DNA of 64,000 nt from Eutreptiella sp. 'Long Island Sound 2002' (GCA_964036045.1 OZ038378.1:164111311-164175310), one strand, 5' to 3'. Shown: positions 35,507 through 46,083, numbered from the stretch's first letter. Notes: generated from the sequence alone by a model not told the origin. Numbers and translations: made by a program.

Positions 35507-35749
35507 CTCCGCCAAGGCAGCGGCATCTGCCTGTGCCAACTCGGCATAGCCCACAACAATTGTCAAACAAAACGTGAGCTCATGAGCAATGGGAGCGATG
35601 GCTTGGCGATTGCAATTTTGTAGCACCTTCGAAGCATTCGGCGAGAGGGCAGCGGCGGTAGCCATAGAGCGGGGAGAGTCGGGTTGCATGCTTGTACGCA
35701 CATGCAACAGAGGTGCATCACCGGAGCATCCTCGTGCACAAGCAAGGTC
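35507..35749 (-). CDS. Giant cyclase-like gene, first exon recognised (start of domain 1)
   Basis: This 81-codon exon carries APIAHELTFCLTIVVGYAEL then AQADAAALAE. It joins in phase 0 to GIAVYRDILCKAIQRHGGY of the next exon and so forms the opening of domain 1. The donor GCGGAG|GTGCGT is strong. The acceptor CACTTTCTAG before 35749 is plausible, but the true 5' border could lie further in (another AG precedes GTGCTACAAAAT) and the initiator is not identified. The gene must extend upstream of this exon. Confidence 0.65.
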
Positions 35750-35819
35750 CTAGAAAGTGGTACTTGTTGTTGCTTGGGTGATGATATGAAGTCACCTTGC
35801 TTGTTCGTGCTCGCCGCGT

Positions 35820-35926
35820 AGGTCTTGCAGTCCTCCCCGCAGAAGGTGAAGACCTCCTTGTCGGTGTTGTTGACACGGCCGCAGCCCGCAAAATAGCTGT
35901 TGCGGCTCTTAACTTTTTGCAACACA
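35820..35926 (-). CDS. Possible upstream exon with Cys/Tyr-rich peptide
   Basis: A stretch reading SRNSYFAGCGRVNNTDKEVF and then TFCGEDCKTYAASTNKQ looks coding and ends at a good donor (CAAG|GTGACT). It is on the same strand just upstream of the first recognised cyclase exon. Its phase (1) does not match the most obvious acceptor of that exon (phase 0), so either another acceptor is used or it belongs to another gene. Function unknown. Confidence 0.35.
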
Positions 35927-36316
35927 AGACAAAAAGGATGCAGCTAACATAGAAAATGTGCACATCAACGCAAGGTTGCACAATGGGGTTGCATGATGTG
36001 TGGAGGTTTTGTGACGCCCTGGATTCCACGAATCCTAGCCTAGCCGGCTGCCCCCCCCCCGCCCCCGAAATTGCGGATTCTACGGATTTTGGGGATTTTG
36101 CGGACCAACCAAAATGAGCAAAAACCTGGGGTATGGAATGTTCATGGCACACCCCTGCAGCCTGTGTGACATGCACAGACGACAGAGACAAGCAAATACA
36201 AAGAAAGTACAGGAGGCCTTGTGTGCGCCCATCATAGCCAAGGTCCGGGGTAGGGAGGCGGGGTTGATCAATTTTCCTCATGATTTCAGGTTTCGTCTTC
36301 GACGGCCCACAAAGTG

Positions 36317-36871
36317 TCACCTAAGGTTCACTGCTCGGGCTGGGTGTTCCGCCAGACGGCGAATTGGTGTTCTGGGGTTTTTCGTTTTCCCCCCTAGTTG
36401 GCCAACGTATGGTCGAAAACGGCCTATCACAGCATACACTAGAATTCCAGCGACACATAGTGACTGGTTCAGTGGATACTTGCAAAGGCGTCCGATGTGT
36501 GCGAGGCGAGGGCGAAGAGAGTCATGTAGCAGGCTATTGCATTCAATCAGGGTTTTGTCGACAGCGTCCCAATCAATTCGTCGTCGTTCCAGTAGGACGT
36601 GTCTTCGTTCCGCTATCTCATCCCATTTTGTCCAAAAAGCCTCCAGCGCTCGATTCTGGTCCTTGGTATTGAGGCGGTGGTAGAAAGGCCTGTCTGGGTC
36701 TGGCTGGTGTTTGCTTGTCGGGTCCAGCGCACGATTTCGACGTGTCAGCGTGTGTAGCGTGCGTGCAATTGCGTGTGTGTTGAGATTGTGCAGGGGGGCT
36801 TGTGCATGCTCAATAAGGACAAGTTCCCAAGGGCCAGGACTTTTCGTCCAACAAGTTTTTGACGGGTCCAG
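36317..36871 (-). pseudogene. Orphan GIY-YIG endonuclease fragment
   Basis: An open frame without an ATG near its start encodes ALEAFWTKWDEIAERRHVLL, later ILVYAVIGRFRPYVGQLGG, then PRTPIRRLAEHPARA. The pair VYA...YVG with a downstream Arg (IRRL) is the GIY-YIG nuclease core. The N-terminal part (AFWxxWDxxAxxRxxL) aligns by eye with the GIY-YIG protein of retroelement R2 (AFWSEWDKLAGERERLF at 49829), so the two are homologous families. It stops soon after the catalytic Arg at a TGA and lacks the C-terminal catalytic Glu region. I read it as a truncated relic. Confidence 0.6.
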
Positions 36872-36991
36872 TTAATGGTTGGGGATAGATCTTCTCCATG
36901 AGTTCATGGCGTTGCCGGTACGAACCGGTGGTCCGGGCTTCCTCTCTCAGCCCCCCGCACGATAAGCTCCGACACGGTAACCATCAGAGCG

Positions 36992-37950
36992 TCAAACAGT
37001 TGGCACAATTTTTTCTTCCGGTTTACAGTTGACCCCCCCCCGAGGGTGCCGCTCGCGTTGAGCTGGCGGTGGTTCGGGCGTGGCCGGGTACTCGTGCGGC
37101 TCCCTGCCGCAGGTCAGAGTCAGGAGTGGTAGACAGAAAAGGAACATACAATTGGGGCTTAGTGGCGGCCCCTCTGGCGGCCCTCGAAGCGTCCCCGTGG
37201 CGTCGCTGCTCCTGCGCACGTGGCCCGAGACACCTACGTTTAGACGGTGGTCCTTGCCCGGTCTGAGCTTGCTCGGGGCGGGGGCGCACAAAACAGCGTT
37301 GGGGTGTGGGGGGCTGCCCCGCTGACTGACCCGCCACTCCCACCGGCGCGCCACGCGCCCCCTTCCTTTGCTCAGGACGGGGGACGCCCACAGGCACAAC
37401 TCGCTTGGCGGTGCGGGTGGTCTGGCACTGGCGTCCGCTACCCTGTGCACCGGGTCTGCGGCGTTTCCTCGGGCCCCTCCCCCACCCCCCGTCCCAACCC
37501 TGAAGGCCGGCTGTGTGCCTCCTTGATGCCTCCCTGTGGGCGGCTCAATGATCTCCACGCCGGAGCTGCTCGTGGAGCCGCTGTCAGAGCCGTCCGAGGA
37601 GCCGGTATCCGTGTCTTCGGTTGGGTCGGGTACAGCATCCCCACCATGGCCACCCTCAGCAGGTGGGTCCACCGTATCAGCGTGGCGGTCACCCGGAGGA
37701 GGAGGTAAGTGGACAGCCCCGACATAGCTAGAATCCTCCTCGAGCTTGTCAGCGCCAAACATGCCTCCTCCCCATACTGCGATGCAGTTGGTAATCTCCT
37801 CGACACTACTCCCCACCGACTCCGACGACGGGGACAGGAGCTGTAACGGCCCGAGCACCTCCGGGTCTTTGAAGGCCGTGGCATACCGCATTGCTGTGGG
37901 GATATCCGTCCACCCTCCCCACCATTTGAAGTACGGCAGGTTCGGCTTGC
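36992..37950 (-). pseudogene. Tyrosine recombinase C-terminal part and Pro/Gly-rich tail
   Basis: In one frame the sequence just above 37884 reads PYFKWWGGWTDIPTAMRYAT and then AFKDPEVLGPLQL. This is the expected C-terminal end of a tyrosine recombinase, with the nucleophile in AMRY. The frame continues into a long Ser/Pro/Gly-rich, acidic region (DGSDSGSTSSSGVEIIEPP) that could be a natural tail or read-through. It is displaced in frame from the catalytic body at 38017-38604, so the gene is broken here. Confidence 0.55.
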
Positions 37951-38016
37951 GGCCCTAGGATGCGCCTGCCCCGCCCCTTCGGAGACAGTGCCACGCGTAG
38001 CCCCTCCAGCGGGTGC

Positions 38017-39530
38017 CTACCAACAGCTCGGCCAGGCCGCGTTCCAGGGCAGGGGCACCCCAGCGACGTACGGAGCATCCCAAGCGACGCCATGAATGCG
38101 GGCGTAATCGCGGAGCCATCCTGCCCACGCCGCCGGGTACCGCGCTAGCGGACGTCTGTGCCACCCTTGTTGTTTGGGCTTGCTGCGGAAGAACACGAGA
38201 GAGGCATCCTCAACATCGCACGGTCGCACGCTCGCTGCCTCCCCCACGAGGAGGAAGCAAACCCATGAGAGCACACCCAAGGCTGCAACGACGCGCTGCT
38301 GGTCCGTGCTCGCTGCCGACCAAAGCTCACGCAACATAGGAGGCGTAGCGTAGTCCTGGCCTTTCGGCTGGGACCCGCCCCCCGCAATGCGCCGATGGAG
38401 CGGCAGGACCGTGGGCGGAAGGATACACAGGTCTTCCAGGGCCCGGACGGCAGCGAAGATGCCGCGCATGCCCGAGGCGGATTGGCCCTGGCCGGACCGC
38501 GCGGCCAAGCTCTCGGCCAGGACCTCCTGCGGGCCCAATTCTGGGCGTTGTCGTTCGGTCTCCACCAGCTGGGTGATTGCGGATCTGTAGCGAGCCCGCG
38601 TCAATGGTCTCCAGTCGAGGATGGCCTGCGCGCAGACACTCCCTTCCCCGTCGGCTCATGCTGCTTCATCCCACATATCCCTTGCCGCGAGGAAGGTAGC
38701 TGCGGTGCCGCCCCACAGGGGCGCATCGGCTCCGTGCCGCGCCACGTCCCGCTCGCTGGCAGGCGCTGGATGCCCTGACGAGGCATCCTGAGAATCCGGC
38801 TCACCCTTGCGCCCGTCGGGGTGGCCGGTATGGACCAATCAGCTCCAATAGGGGCACTGGAAATGCCAGTGCTGGCGCTCCCCTTCGGGCTTGCGTAGAT
38901 CTCGGCATCGTCGGCAGTCTCCGCGGAAGGCTTGGCAGCCACGGGAATATGATTGCCATTGCTGGCAATCCACTTCAACACACCCTCCCGGGTAACGAAT
39001 TTCACCCCGCGGTATGTGACCTGCGGGACGCCTCGCGCCAACACCTCCTCCCACTGGAGCTTGTCCAGCGTGTCCCTGGCCTCCGCACTCTGCTGCTGCG
39101 CCGTATAGCGGGAGCGGTAAGCCTAATGGCTTTGCTGCAGGCACGCCCACATCCTGTATGCCAGGGTATCGCCTGGGCTAGCCTGCGAAGCGACGTCCCC
39201 TCCAACCCCGGCTGGCCGCGCGGGCCGCAGGACTACCACCACGTACTGCCGCAAGGCGCCCAGGGTGTCCCGCATCCACTAGGGCAGCCGCTCGCAGCCC
39301 TGGAACTCTTGCAGCGTGGCTTCGTTCAGCTCAGGGACTACCGCCTGGTCCGCGATCTTCTGTGCCTCCAGCCGTGCTCTGAGGCCTTCCATCTCCAGTC
39401 TCTGGCGGTCCAGGAGTGCCTTCAGTTCTTCTGCTGTGGCATTGTCGGGTACTGCCGACGGGGGTGCCGGGGCATTGGAACCTGACCCCTCATTTTGGGA
39501 CTGATTCTTGGCAGGGGAGCGTGCAAACAT
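38017..39530 (-). pseudogene. Tyrosine-recombinase (YR) transposon gene, decayed
   Basis: The start at 39530 (MFARSPAKNQSQNEG) leads into a short helical segment (AEELKALLDRQRLEMEGLRA). The same frame runs through two in-frame TAG codons to YRSRYTAQQQSAEARDTLDK and VTYRGVKFVTREGVLKW. After a further TGA and frame changes the recombinase body appears from 38604: TRARYRSAITQLVETERQ, FAAVRALEDLCILPP, HRRIAGGG, VVAALGVLSWVCFLLVGEAA and VRPCDVED (the first catalytic Arg lies in this kind of segment). Without an adjacent reverse transcriptase this resembles a Crypton-like or other stand-alone YR element. Stops and shifts show it is inactive. Confidence 0.6.
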
Positions 39531-39545
39531 GCTGTCAGAAAGAAA

Positions 39546-40970
39546 TTAAAATTCAGAAAGATCCTGAATGAAAGGGGTAAACAGTGTTCGCTGGGGCAAA
39601 CACAGGTTCAACCGGCCCTCCTTGGTCCAACGGTGGATGCCCTCAACACGTTGGGTAGAGACAATACCTCTTGTAAAAACCCTCACCTGGTAACACCGTG
39701 CCCACTTTTGCACCTTGTCTCCCCCCCCAGGTTGGAATAAGGTAGTCACGTGCGGCAGCAAACTCCAGGTCCTCAAGGATACCATTCCAAATGGCACAAA
39801 AGGCGGGATGGACACTTGGCGGTGGGCACGGGACATTTGCGCCGCAAGCCGTTTGAAAGCCTCATCCCCAAGCTTACCCTTCACATTTTTTGCGACATTT
39901 TTGGCAATATGCCAATAGCACCAGAAGTGCTTGGAAGCGGGGAAAATTGTTTTAGCCGCGTTACTTGCCTTGACACAGGCATCAGTGAAGAGCACGACAG
40001 GGGCCATACCAACGGCGGCCAACCAATTAGAAAATTGGTATTCGAAGTCTCTAGTTTCTCCCCTATAACCACCGCTTGGGCCAACAAAAGAGACTGGCCA
40101 AAATTGTTCACCCCGACGAAAAGGCCCACATTCAAATCGTACCGGTTGCTTTGGTACGCATTGTCATGTAGGAGGAGGCAGGGAAAGCGGCGTGCCAATG
40201 TGATTTGCTCCTTTGACATCCAAAACACATGGCTTAGGCGCCCCTTGCAATCCCGTTTCAAATCCACATACCAACCCTCTATGTCACGCTTTTTTTGTAG
40301 TGTTGTCAGCAGTTCGTGGGCATCGTAGGCGGAGCTGTACCCGTGTTCCTCGAAAAGGTTGTGTATGTGTTTTGGGGTGATGTTGTGGTATCCACGCTTG
40401 CGCATGAACTCCACAATGTTGCGGGGGGGCACAAAGGACTTTCCTAGATCTAAGACCATGCTTAGATCCTCTGGGGGAAGGTGAAGCTTGGCAAGGAGCT
40501 TCTTTTGTGATGGGGTTTGGGTGGGATGGTTGTGGTCAAGTAGGAGACCTTTTTCGCCCACAACCCATTGCTCCCTCATTCCCACCTTCCTTCTGGATAG
40601 GTAAAGATTAAAAGGGCATTTGTCAGCTTCCCCCTCGGCTGACTTGGTTGCGCAAGTGCGGCTATCTTTTGGGTCAATCCCTCTTTCCGCAGATGATTTC
40701 TTTTTTGGGGCCACCCGCCTAACACCTTTACAATAAAAGTATACTTGGCCGTCGGAGCTTCTACGGCTAATAACAGGGCCATTATCATCGGCCCATTCAA
40801 GTACAGTCGCAATGGCTGCTTCGCGATCATAGCCAGTCTAAGCGATAACACCGGGGACCAGGGCCCAGTCTCCTTCCTTGGGGATATCTTTCAAGTTGGC
40901 ATCTTCTTCATCACATTCTCCTTCTTGCACATCCGACTCACCCGAGGACGTCGTCGTACTGAAGTCGCTC
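39546..40970 (-). pseudogene. MULE (MuDR/FAR1-like) transposase, decayed
   Basis: Reading from the top: an acidic lead (SGESDVQEGECDEEDANL), a TAG near 40846, then EAAIATVLEWADDNGP, QVYFYCKGVRRVAPKKKSS and ADKCPFNLYLSRRKVG ... LLLDHNHPTQT. That is a C-C-H-H DNA-binding module of the FAR1/WRKY type. The catalytic part has FPCLLLHDNAYQSNRYDLNV and, after a frame change near 40020, VVLFTDACVKASNAAK (catalytic Asp) and HFWCYWHIAKNVAKNVKG, the hallmark 'CxxHxxKN' region of MULE transposases. At least one stop and one frameshift make it non-functional as read. No terminal inverted repeats were identified. Confidence 0.75.
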
Positions 40971-41074
40971 AGACATGGAGCCTGATATATGCAGGGGTCA
41001 CAGATGCTTTTGCTGTTTTGTGCGTTTTCTTTCTCTTTATTGTGTTGATTTTGTGCTATATAAGAAGCAGGGTA

Positions 41075-42340
41075 CTACTGCATTCGAGTCATGTCGCTAG
41101 AGACGCCCTTCTTTACGAGCCTGGGTTGGGTAGGGCAGGGAGTCCCTCGCTGGGCAACGGTGGAGCTTCCATGATTTGCCTCTTGAGCCCCTGCGTGGAT
41201 TTTTTCAGCACACTGCTCGCAACTGTCTTTGCAGAAAGGTTTCCTCGTGTCGCTTTTCTTTGTTGCTGCCGCGTGCTTGCAGTATTGGGAAGAGTGACCA
41301 GAACACCAGACGACACAAAGACAGAGAAGGGAATATTTTTCAATAATCAGCACATCCTCCCTTTTCCCAATGCGATCTCCCTGTGCAAGCATGCGGGGCC
41401 GCCACCAGGAACCTGAGTACTGTTTTCTATGCAATGGCTCCGCTACTTTACTGACATTCAGCAAATACTGAGCGGCAGGAAGTGCATACCAGGCCGCTTT
41501 ACCCATCATGTTAGGCACGAAAGATTGCAGGGCAGAGCCCGCATTGGTGCTAAAGACGTCTAGCAGACGCTGGAGGCTGGACGGGTTCCCTGCTCCCGGC
41601 GCCGCCGCAAAACAAGGCGCTTTCAGCCCCAATTCAGGCTGGCCTGTGGCACTGAGCTGCAATTCACATTCCAGGAAAGGTAACACCCGTTGGCAGTTCT
41701 CTACCTTGATCCCCATGTTCAAATGGCTTGCAAGTAACTCCTGAACCCTCACAAAATCAGCCGGCAGACTTCCTGACCCTTGGGGCTCCTGGCACAGCAC
41801 AAGGTAGTTATCCCTATAGCGGAGGATAGGCGGAAGGGGGCAGGACTGCAGTGCCTGCTCCTTTCGCATCAGCACCACGGATGCTTCCTGAGCGGAGCAG
41901 GCCCCTCCGATCGCTACGCCCAGGCGCTGGCGGAAAATAGAAGACATGTGGACAAAAACGTCGTCGAAGCGCGTCTCAAAAAAGAGGTACTGCTGGACAT
42001 CGGCGTAGGATATCTTCCAATATGCACTGTCGCGCGTTTTCGCCCCAAAACTTTCAAGTTGGCGCAGCCCACCCTTATGAATCAGAAAAGCATGAGCCGG
42101 GTTCGGTACCTTACCTGCCATTTGTGTAAAAAAGAAATTAACGGCAGGTTCTACCGTGCTCGTCGCGCGCAATATTGGGAAACATCTCTTCAATATCAAG
42201 CTCTCCCCATGCAGTCCCTGTGTGTTGCTGGCGCCAGCGCTGTACCACTCCCTTCAGCTCACGCATGGAGTGAATTTCCCAGGTGGGCTGGTTCCTGCAG
42301 GCCCACTTCTAGATCACAGACAAACACCGTCCTATCAGTG
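41075..42340 (-). pseudogene. Retroelement R1: reverse-transcriptase core and C terminus
   Basis: Three RT motifs are visible. Motif A is WGELDIEEMFPNIARDE, at about 42190-42230 in one frame. Motif B, after a frame change, is RQRLGVAIGGACSAQEASVV. Motif C is ILRYRDNYLVL. In motif C the second catalytic Asp is Asn. Between A and B lies FLIHKGGLRQLESFGAKTRD, which corresponds to WFSLSKEAKCLDRLGKSADR in R2. The C terminus has HRKQYSGSWWRPRM and a Cys-rich tail (CKDSCEQCAEKIH). From memory, and not checked, similar 'GVxIGGxxSAQ / RYxDN' proteins are common in dinoflagellate and other algal genomes. A frameshift between motifs A and B shows decay. Confidence 0.65.
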
Positions 42341-42430
42341 TGCCCCACTGCTTAACGGGATGGGCGCTTTTTCTCACGATTTCCAGCCCCTTCAGCACAG
42401 GTGTTTTCAGTGACCCCTGTGTTTTATGTT

Positions 42431-43650
42431 TCACTGCAAGGAGCACGTTAGGGACGCCCACTGCCACAGGCTTTGCCGACAAGCCGAGCGGTTGCTGTAC
42501 GGGCGACACGTGCTGCGGGGCTGGCGGTCTCGCCGGCAGATGGCGGAGGCAAAGATGCCCACCAGCCACAGACTGGGCTCGCTCTCTCCCTGGCGCTGCG
42601 CGCCTCCGCCCTGGCACCCGTGACCTGGCCCTGCGAGTGCTGCGTTGCGGGGCGCGCCCCTGCGTGCATCATGCTCACTTTGTGCCTGTGCTCTAGCACG
42701 GGCCCGAAACTCTGCACGGGACAAAAGAGGGAAAGCGAGGAATGGATGGGACTCTGGGCGCACCCACATAGGGGCCAGCAGCTTCAGTTTTTCAACGCCC
42801 TTGTGTATAAAGTCGCTGATATATGCTTTGAGGCCGCGCGAGGCCCCCTTCGTACGCGCCATCGTCATGGCCACATGGGCTGCATCTGGACGCACCGGGG
42901 AGCAACCCATGGCCGCAGAAAACTTAGTATAAGCCCCATGCAGGGTCAGGGACGCCCCGTCTAGGAGGTACCAGAGGGCTATGCACCGGGCTTCCTCGTG
43001 AGAGTGGAAACACCATAACTCTTCAAAACGCTCGGTTTCAAGAAAAGTCACCCGGTTAAACTCCCTCCAGAAATGGGCGCATGCCACATTGGGGACCTGC
43101 ACCCCTTTGTCAAAAACGTCACAGACGGCTCCGCTGGGGAGCTTCTTGAGTTGTGCACATATGTAGCGCTCATGCAACAACGGCGGATATTGCGCATATG
43201 AGCTGTCGTACACGGCCTTGCACACGGCGGTGAGGCTTTGCAGCAGGGAGCCCGCGGCCGCGACGCGTGTGTCTGGGAGTGCATTGGTGAGCTGGCGCAG
43301 GCTTTCTTGAGGCGCTTGGCAAAAACCTCTCCATGGGGGAACGGTAGCACTTTTCATATTCTGGCGCAGCACTCCCGTGTCAAACGCGTGCATGCACGCT
43401 GCAATATCTTCCATGTTACGTGTGAATACATGCCCATGCAAGCGCGACAGTCCGGGTGCGGTGCCTGCATCCCATGACTGGTAGGTACAGGGTTCCCGTG
43501 AATGGGGGTCCAGGAAGGTAGCGGTGGAATCCTTGTACAGCCCGGGTGTGCGCACGACCTGGCAGACTTGCAGAGTCCTAGCTGAGATAACGCGAATGCG
43601 TGCGCAAAGATACTCCTGGAGCTCAGGCGGCCATGAGCCCACGGTTCTCA
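42431..43650 (-). CDS. Retroelement R1: N-terminal region of the RT polyprotein
   Basis: The ORF encodes RTVGSWPPELQEYLCARIRV at its start, then KGVQVPNVACAHFWREFNR and a Cys/His-containing RFEELWCFHSHEEARCIALW. It lies upstream of the RT core on the same strand and probably forms its fingers or an upstream domain. The apparent Met start (MAHHMR) lies in the terminal repeat of inserted element C. Without C and one copy of its 2-bp duplication, the frame runs on upstream into SPADKEALKADLSACL at 45046-45110. The ORF ends near a frame change at about 42431. Confidence 0.55.
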
Positions 43651-43825
43651 TGTGGTGTGCCACGAAGGTACCTGCACGAAAGCACCCCCCTTTCGTAACT
43701 AAAAACCAATTTCCATACCCTGGGGTTTTGGAACTGTTGAACTATGTAAATTTCCTCAATTTATCATTTTTAGGTCATATTACCCGAAAAATCCGCCTTT
43801 TTGTGCTTTTTAGCCCTTTCTATAA

Positions 43826-44515
43826 CTATGGTTCAACAGGCACTTTTGTAGCAGCTGCTGTCCCTACATAGGTGTGGGGGTTCTTGTCACCAAAACAGGT
43901 GCTACGTGCCACAACACCCTCGGCATGCCCAATCAAGGGCTGTGGGGTCAATGCAGGCAAAGCCACAAACTTGGATCCTGTGTAGGCCACGGGTGTTGTC
44001 TGTCCACTCATGTCGTCAATCCACATCCTATGAGGCTCACTGGTGAGGCTGTACACAGTGGATGTCCTATGCATGTCCTCCTTTTCAACCATCCTAATGT
44101 TGTAGTGTTGTGACTTTTTCCCCTGAGCACTATGGATGTTCAACGCCCCATCAGCCGCCACAGCACCATAATTCTGCCTCTGACCCACCTTGTCCGGCAG
44201 CGATTAATTCCTCCAAACCTTCCAACAAATCATCCATATCAAGACCGGGGAGGGCAACGCTAAAGGCGGAGAGGTGGGGGTTGTGATTGCAGGTAGCCCC
44301 AAGGAAGTTGGTGAGGGCACGGGCTTGTTTGAGGGCAAGGCAGCGTCGCGCCACTGTGATGCGGCCAAACATAGTACCGGCATCAAAATGCGGAACGGTC
44401 CGCAAATCATCGATGGGGCAGACCTGGGTAGTACTGCCTTGGGGGCCATGGAAAACCCCTTGCCCAACCTGCTGGCGGCATGTGTCCACCTTATCTTGCA
44501 GGAGGTCCTAGGCGG
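43826..44515 (-). CDS. Unknown ORFs of element C
   Basis: Two partly overlapping minus-strand frames are seen. The upper (to 44151) reads DLLQDKVDTCRQQVGQGVFH, PHFDAGTMFGRITVARR and LDMDDLLEGLEELIAAG; it may begin after an acceptor-like CGCCTAG at about 44507. The lower (44188-43826) reads MGQRQNYGAVAADGALNIHS and HRTSTVYSLTSEPHRMWIDD. The composition looks coding but no family is recognised. They could be exons of one gene. There is no DDE-type core. Confidence 0.35.
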
Positions 44516-44685
44516 CGGACATTGTGAAAAAGGAGGTCCCCCTAAGAGTAGGATGAAAGAAGCATGAAACAAAGGTGACCAAAGGGAAAGATATTTGAGA
44601 AGAAAGACGATGGCACACTGAGTGTAACTGAGCATGTGGGATTCCAGAACGCAAGTGGGAAATTATCTGGGAAACACCAACTACG

Positions 44686-44855
44686 AAAGGGTGCACGAAA
44701 GGGGTACAAAGGCACATCTAAGTTGTAGAAAAGGGTACGAAGGGGTGTACGAAAGCACCCCTTTCGTACGAAATCTACGAATACCCCCCTTGTCGTACAT
44801 GCCTTTTGTACACCCTTTTGTACCCCTTTCGTAGACCCCTTCGTGCAAAAATGGA
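44686..44855. repeat. GTACGAAA/TTTCGTAC motif array in element C
   Basis: Over about 170 bp the strings CGAAAGGGGTAC, GGTACGAAGG, GTACGAAAGC, CCTTTCGTACGAAATC and CCCTTTTGTACC recur in both orientations. Part forms a perfect small palindrome around TTTCGTACGAAA. The same motif is part of the element's terminal repeats (ACGAAAGC), so the array looks like reiterated terminal sequence. Confidence 0.75.
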
Positions 44856-45029
44856 TGTTGTGACAAAAATGCTATCTTTACCCTAGGCACGCGCAACAAA
44901 GAAGTAAGGGCACCAAAAGGCTTCCACATGTACCAAGTTAAAATAGTTCATGGGTTGTGACCCAACTCAACACGTAGGTGGGTTACTTGTGGTTTCTTGT
45001 CTCAAGGGGGGCTTTCGTACAGGTACCTT

Positions 45030-45526
45030 CGTGGCACACCACACAGGCACGCGCTCAGGTCCGCTTTCAGGGCCTCTTTATCCGCCGGGGACAGTAAAGG
45101 CAGCCGCACTGGAACCCTGTACGGTATCCACACTTTCTGATAGCGCAGCATATAGGCCAGCACCTTGTCGTACTCTATGTTGTGCAGGCGTCAGAGTACG
45201 CTCAGTGGCGGAAATGAGATTGAGGAGGAGTGTGGGGGAGTTTGGTTGCTCTCCAAGCTGCGATTTTGAATCCACAATGGCGCGCGCGAGCCCCGTCAGC
45301 GAGCCGCCCATCTCTATTAGCTCACGCTTCCATTGTTTTCGCTGGACCAGAAAAGCCCATTTCTGTCCGTCTAGCGGAGGCAGCGACCGGTTCTTCAGCT
45401 TCCCTAGCCCCCATGCGCGCATCCAGTTGTTTTCACGCAGCGTGGCGAGAGGCTTGGGGACGTTGGTTGATCGTCCGCTGGCTCGTAGTCAGGGGAGTAG
45501 TTGGGCTCAGATGAGGAGTTAGACAT
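45030..45526 (-). pseudogene. Retroelement R1: 5' gag-like region, frameshifted
   Basis: An ATG at 45526 begins MSNSSSEPNYSPDYEPADDQ. The frame is lost near 45430, and coding resemblance resumes in another frame: MRAWGLGKLKNRSLPPLDGQ, then KWAFLVQRKQWKRELIEMGG. A further shift leads to IEYDKVLAYMLRYQKVW and SPADKEALKADLSACL, which continues into the ORF beyond element C. The acidic/Ser-rich N terminus followed by basic-helical segments is what a gag-like leader looks like, but no zinc knuckle is seen. Confidence 0.45.
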
Positions 45527-45649
45527 TTTGCCGCTGAAAAGCGGTGCACATGATGCCCCTGATGCAGGCGCTTAAAAAAATGTGCTGCATGGCTTCAAAT
45601 TTGTGCAGATGCAGCATTCCATTTTTTGACTTTTCGAAAGCAATTGGGA

Positions 45650-46029
45650 ATGGCAAGCACGGCGAGAAACGGTGCACAAGAACGGCTGCTCACAAATGCA
45701 TTAATAGGCTAAAACCAGCGTGAATGTCACATTGGGATAGTCGGTCACAAATCTTCAAAACGAATCATTGTTTACCATAGCCCCGTGTATAACTCATGCC
45801 AATTTGAACCTCACACCTTTCGCTGTTCCAAAGACTCGCTCAACAATGCACATGTCCACTTTAGTAGACAAACATTCAATCACACAAATAACAACTGACC
45901 ACCAATGCCAGGCCATCACAGGTAACCGGTGCTGAGAAATCAAGCATGATACATCCAACCTTCCGTCAAGGCTACAACCTCAGCAAAACAAAACACACTG
46001 TGTATTCACCAAACTACAAGAGAGAAAAA
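45650..46029. repeat. R2 terminal direct repeat, left copy
   Basis: 380 bp beginning ATGGCAAGCACGGCGA and ending ACTACAAGAGAGAAAAA. It is repeated in the same orientation at 61070-61449 with only two substitutions that I can find, both in the first 40 bases. The pair brackets all R2 genes in the manner of LTRs. I see no target-site duplication outside them. Confidence 0.9.
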
Positions 46030-46083
46030 GTCCCACACCCTCCCACTCCAGCTCCTTCTCTCTAGAGGATATCTCTGGGCAAC

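Larger units (their letters stand above)
43651..45045. mobile_element. Element C: 1.4-kb inverted-repeat transposon inside R1
   Basis: The ends are inverted copies of TGTGGTGTGCCACGAAGGTA followed by CCTG(C/T)ACGAAAGC. The element is flanked by a CA dinucleotide on each side (43649-43650 and 45046-45047), a 2-bp target duplication. It splits the R1 reading frame exactly; the R1 frame is continuous across the site if C and one CA are omitted. Inside are one or two minus-strand ORFs and an array of GTACGAAA/TTTCGTAC modules. No transposase is recognised, so it may be non-autonomous. The same insertion signature is seen in element B. Confidence 0.75.

Noticed and set aside
38839-40970. Possible reassignment of TAG to an amino acid (in-frame TAGs in the YR and MULE genes)
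   Set aside because: The YR gene also has an in-frame TGA and frameshifts, and several ORFs end naturally at TAG (51370, 41075). Pseudogene decay explains the stops better.
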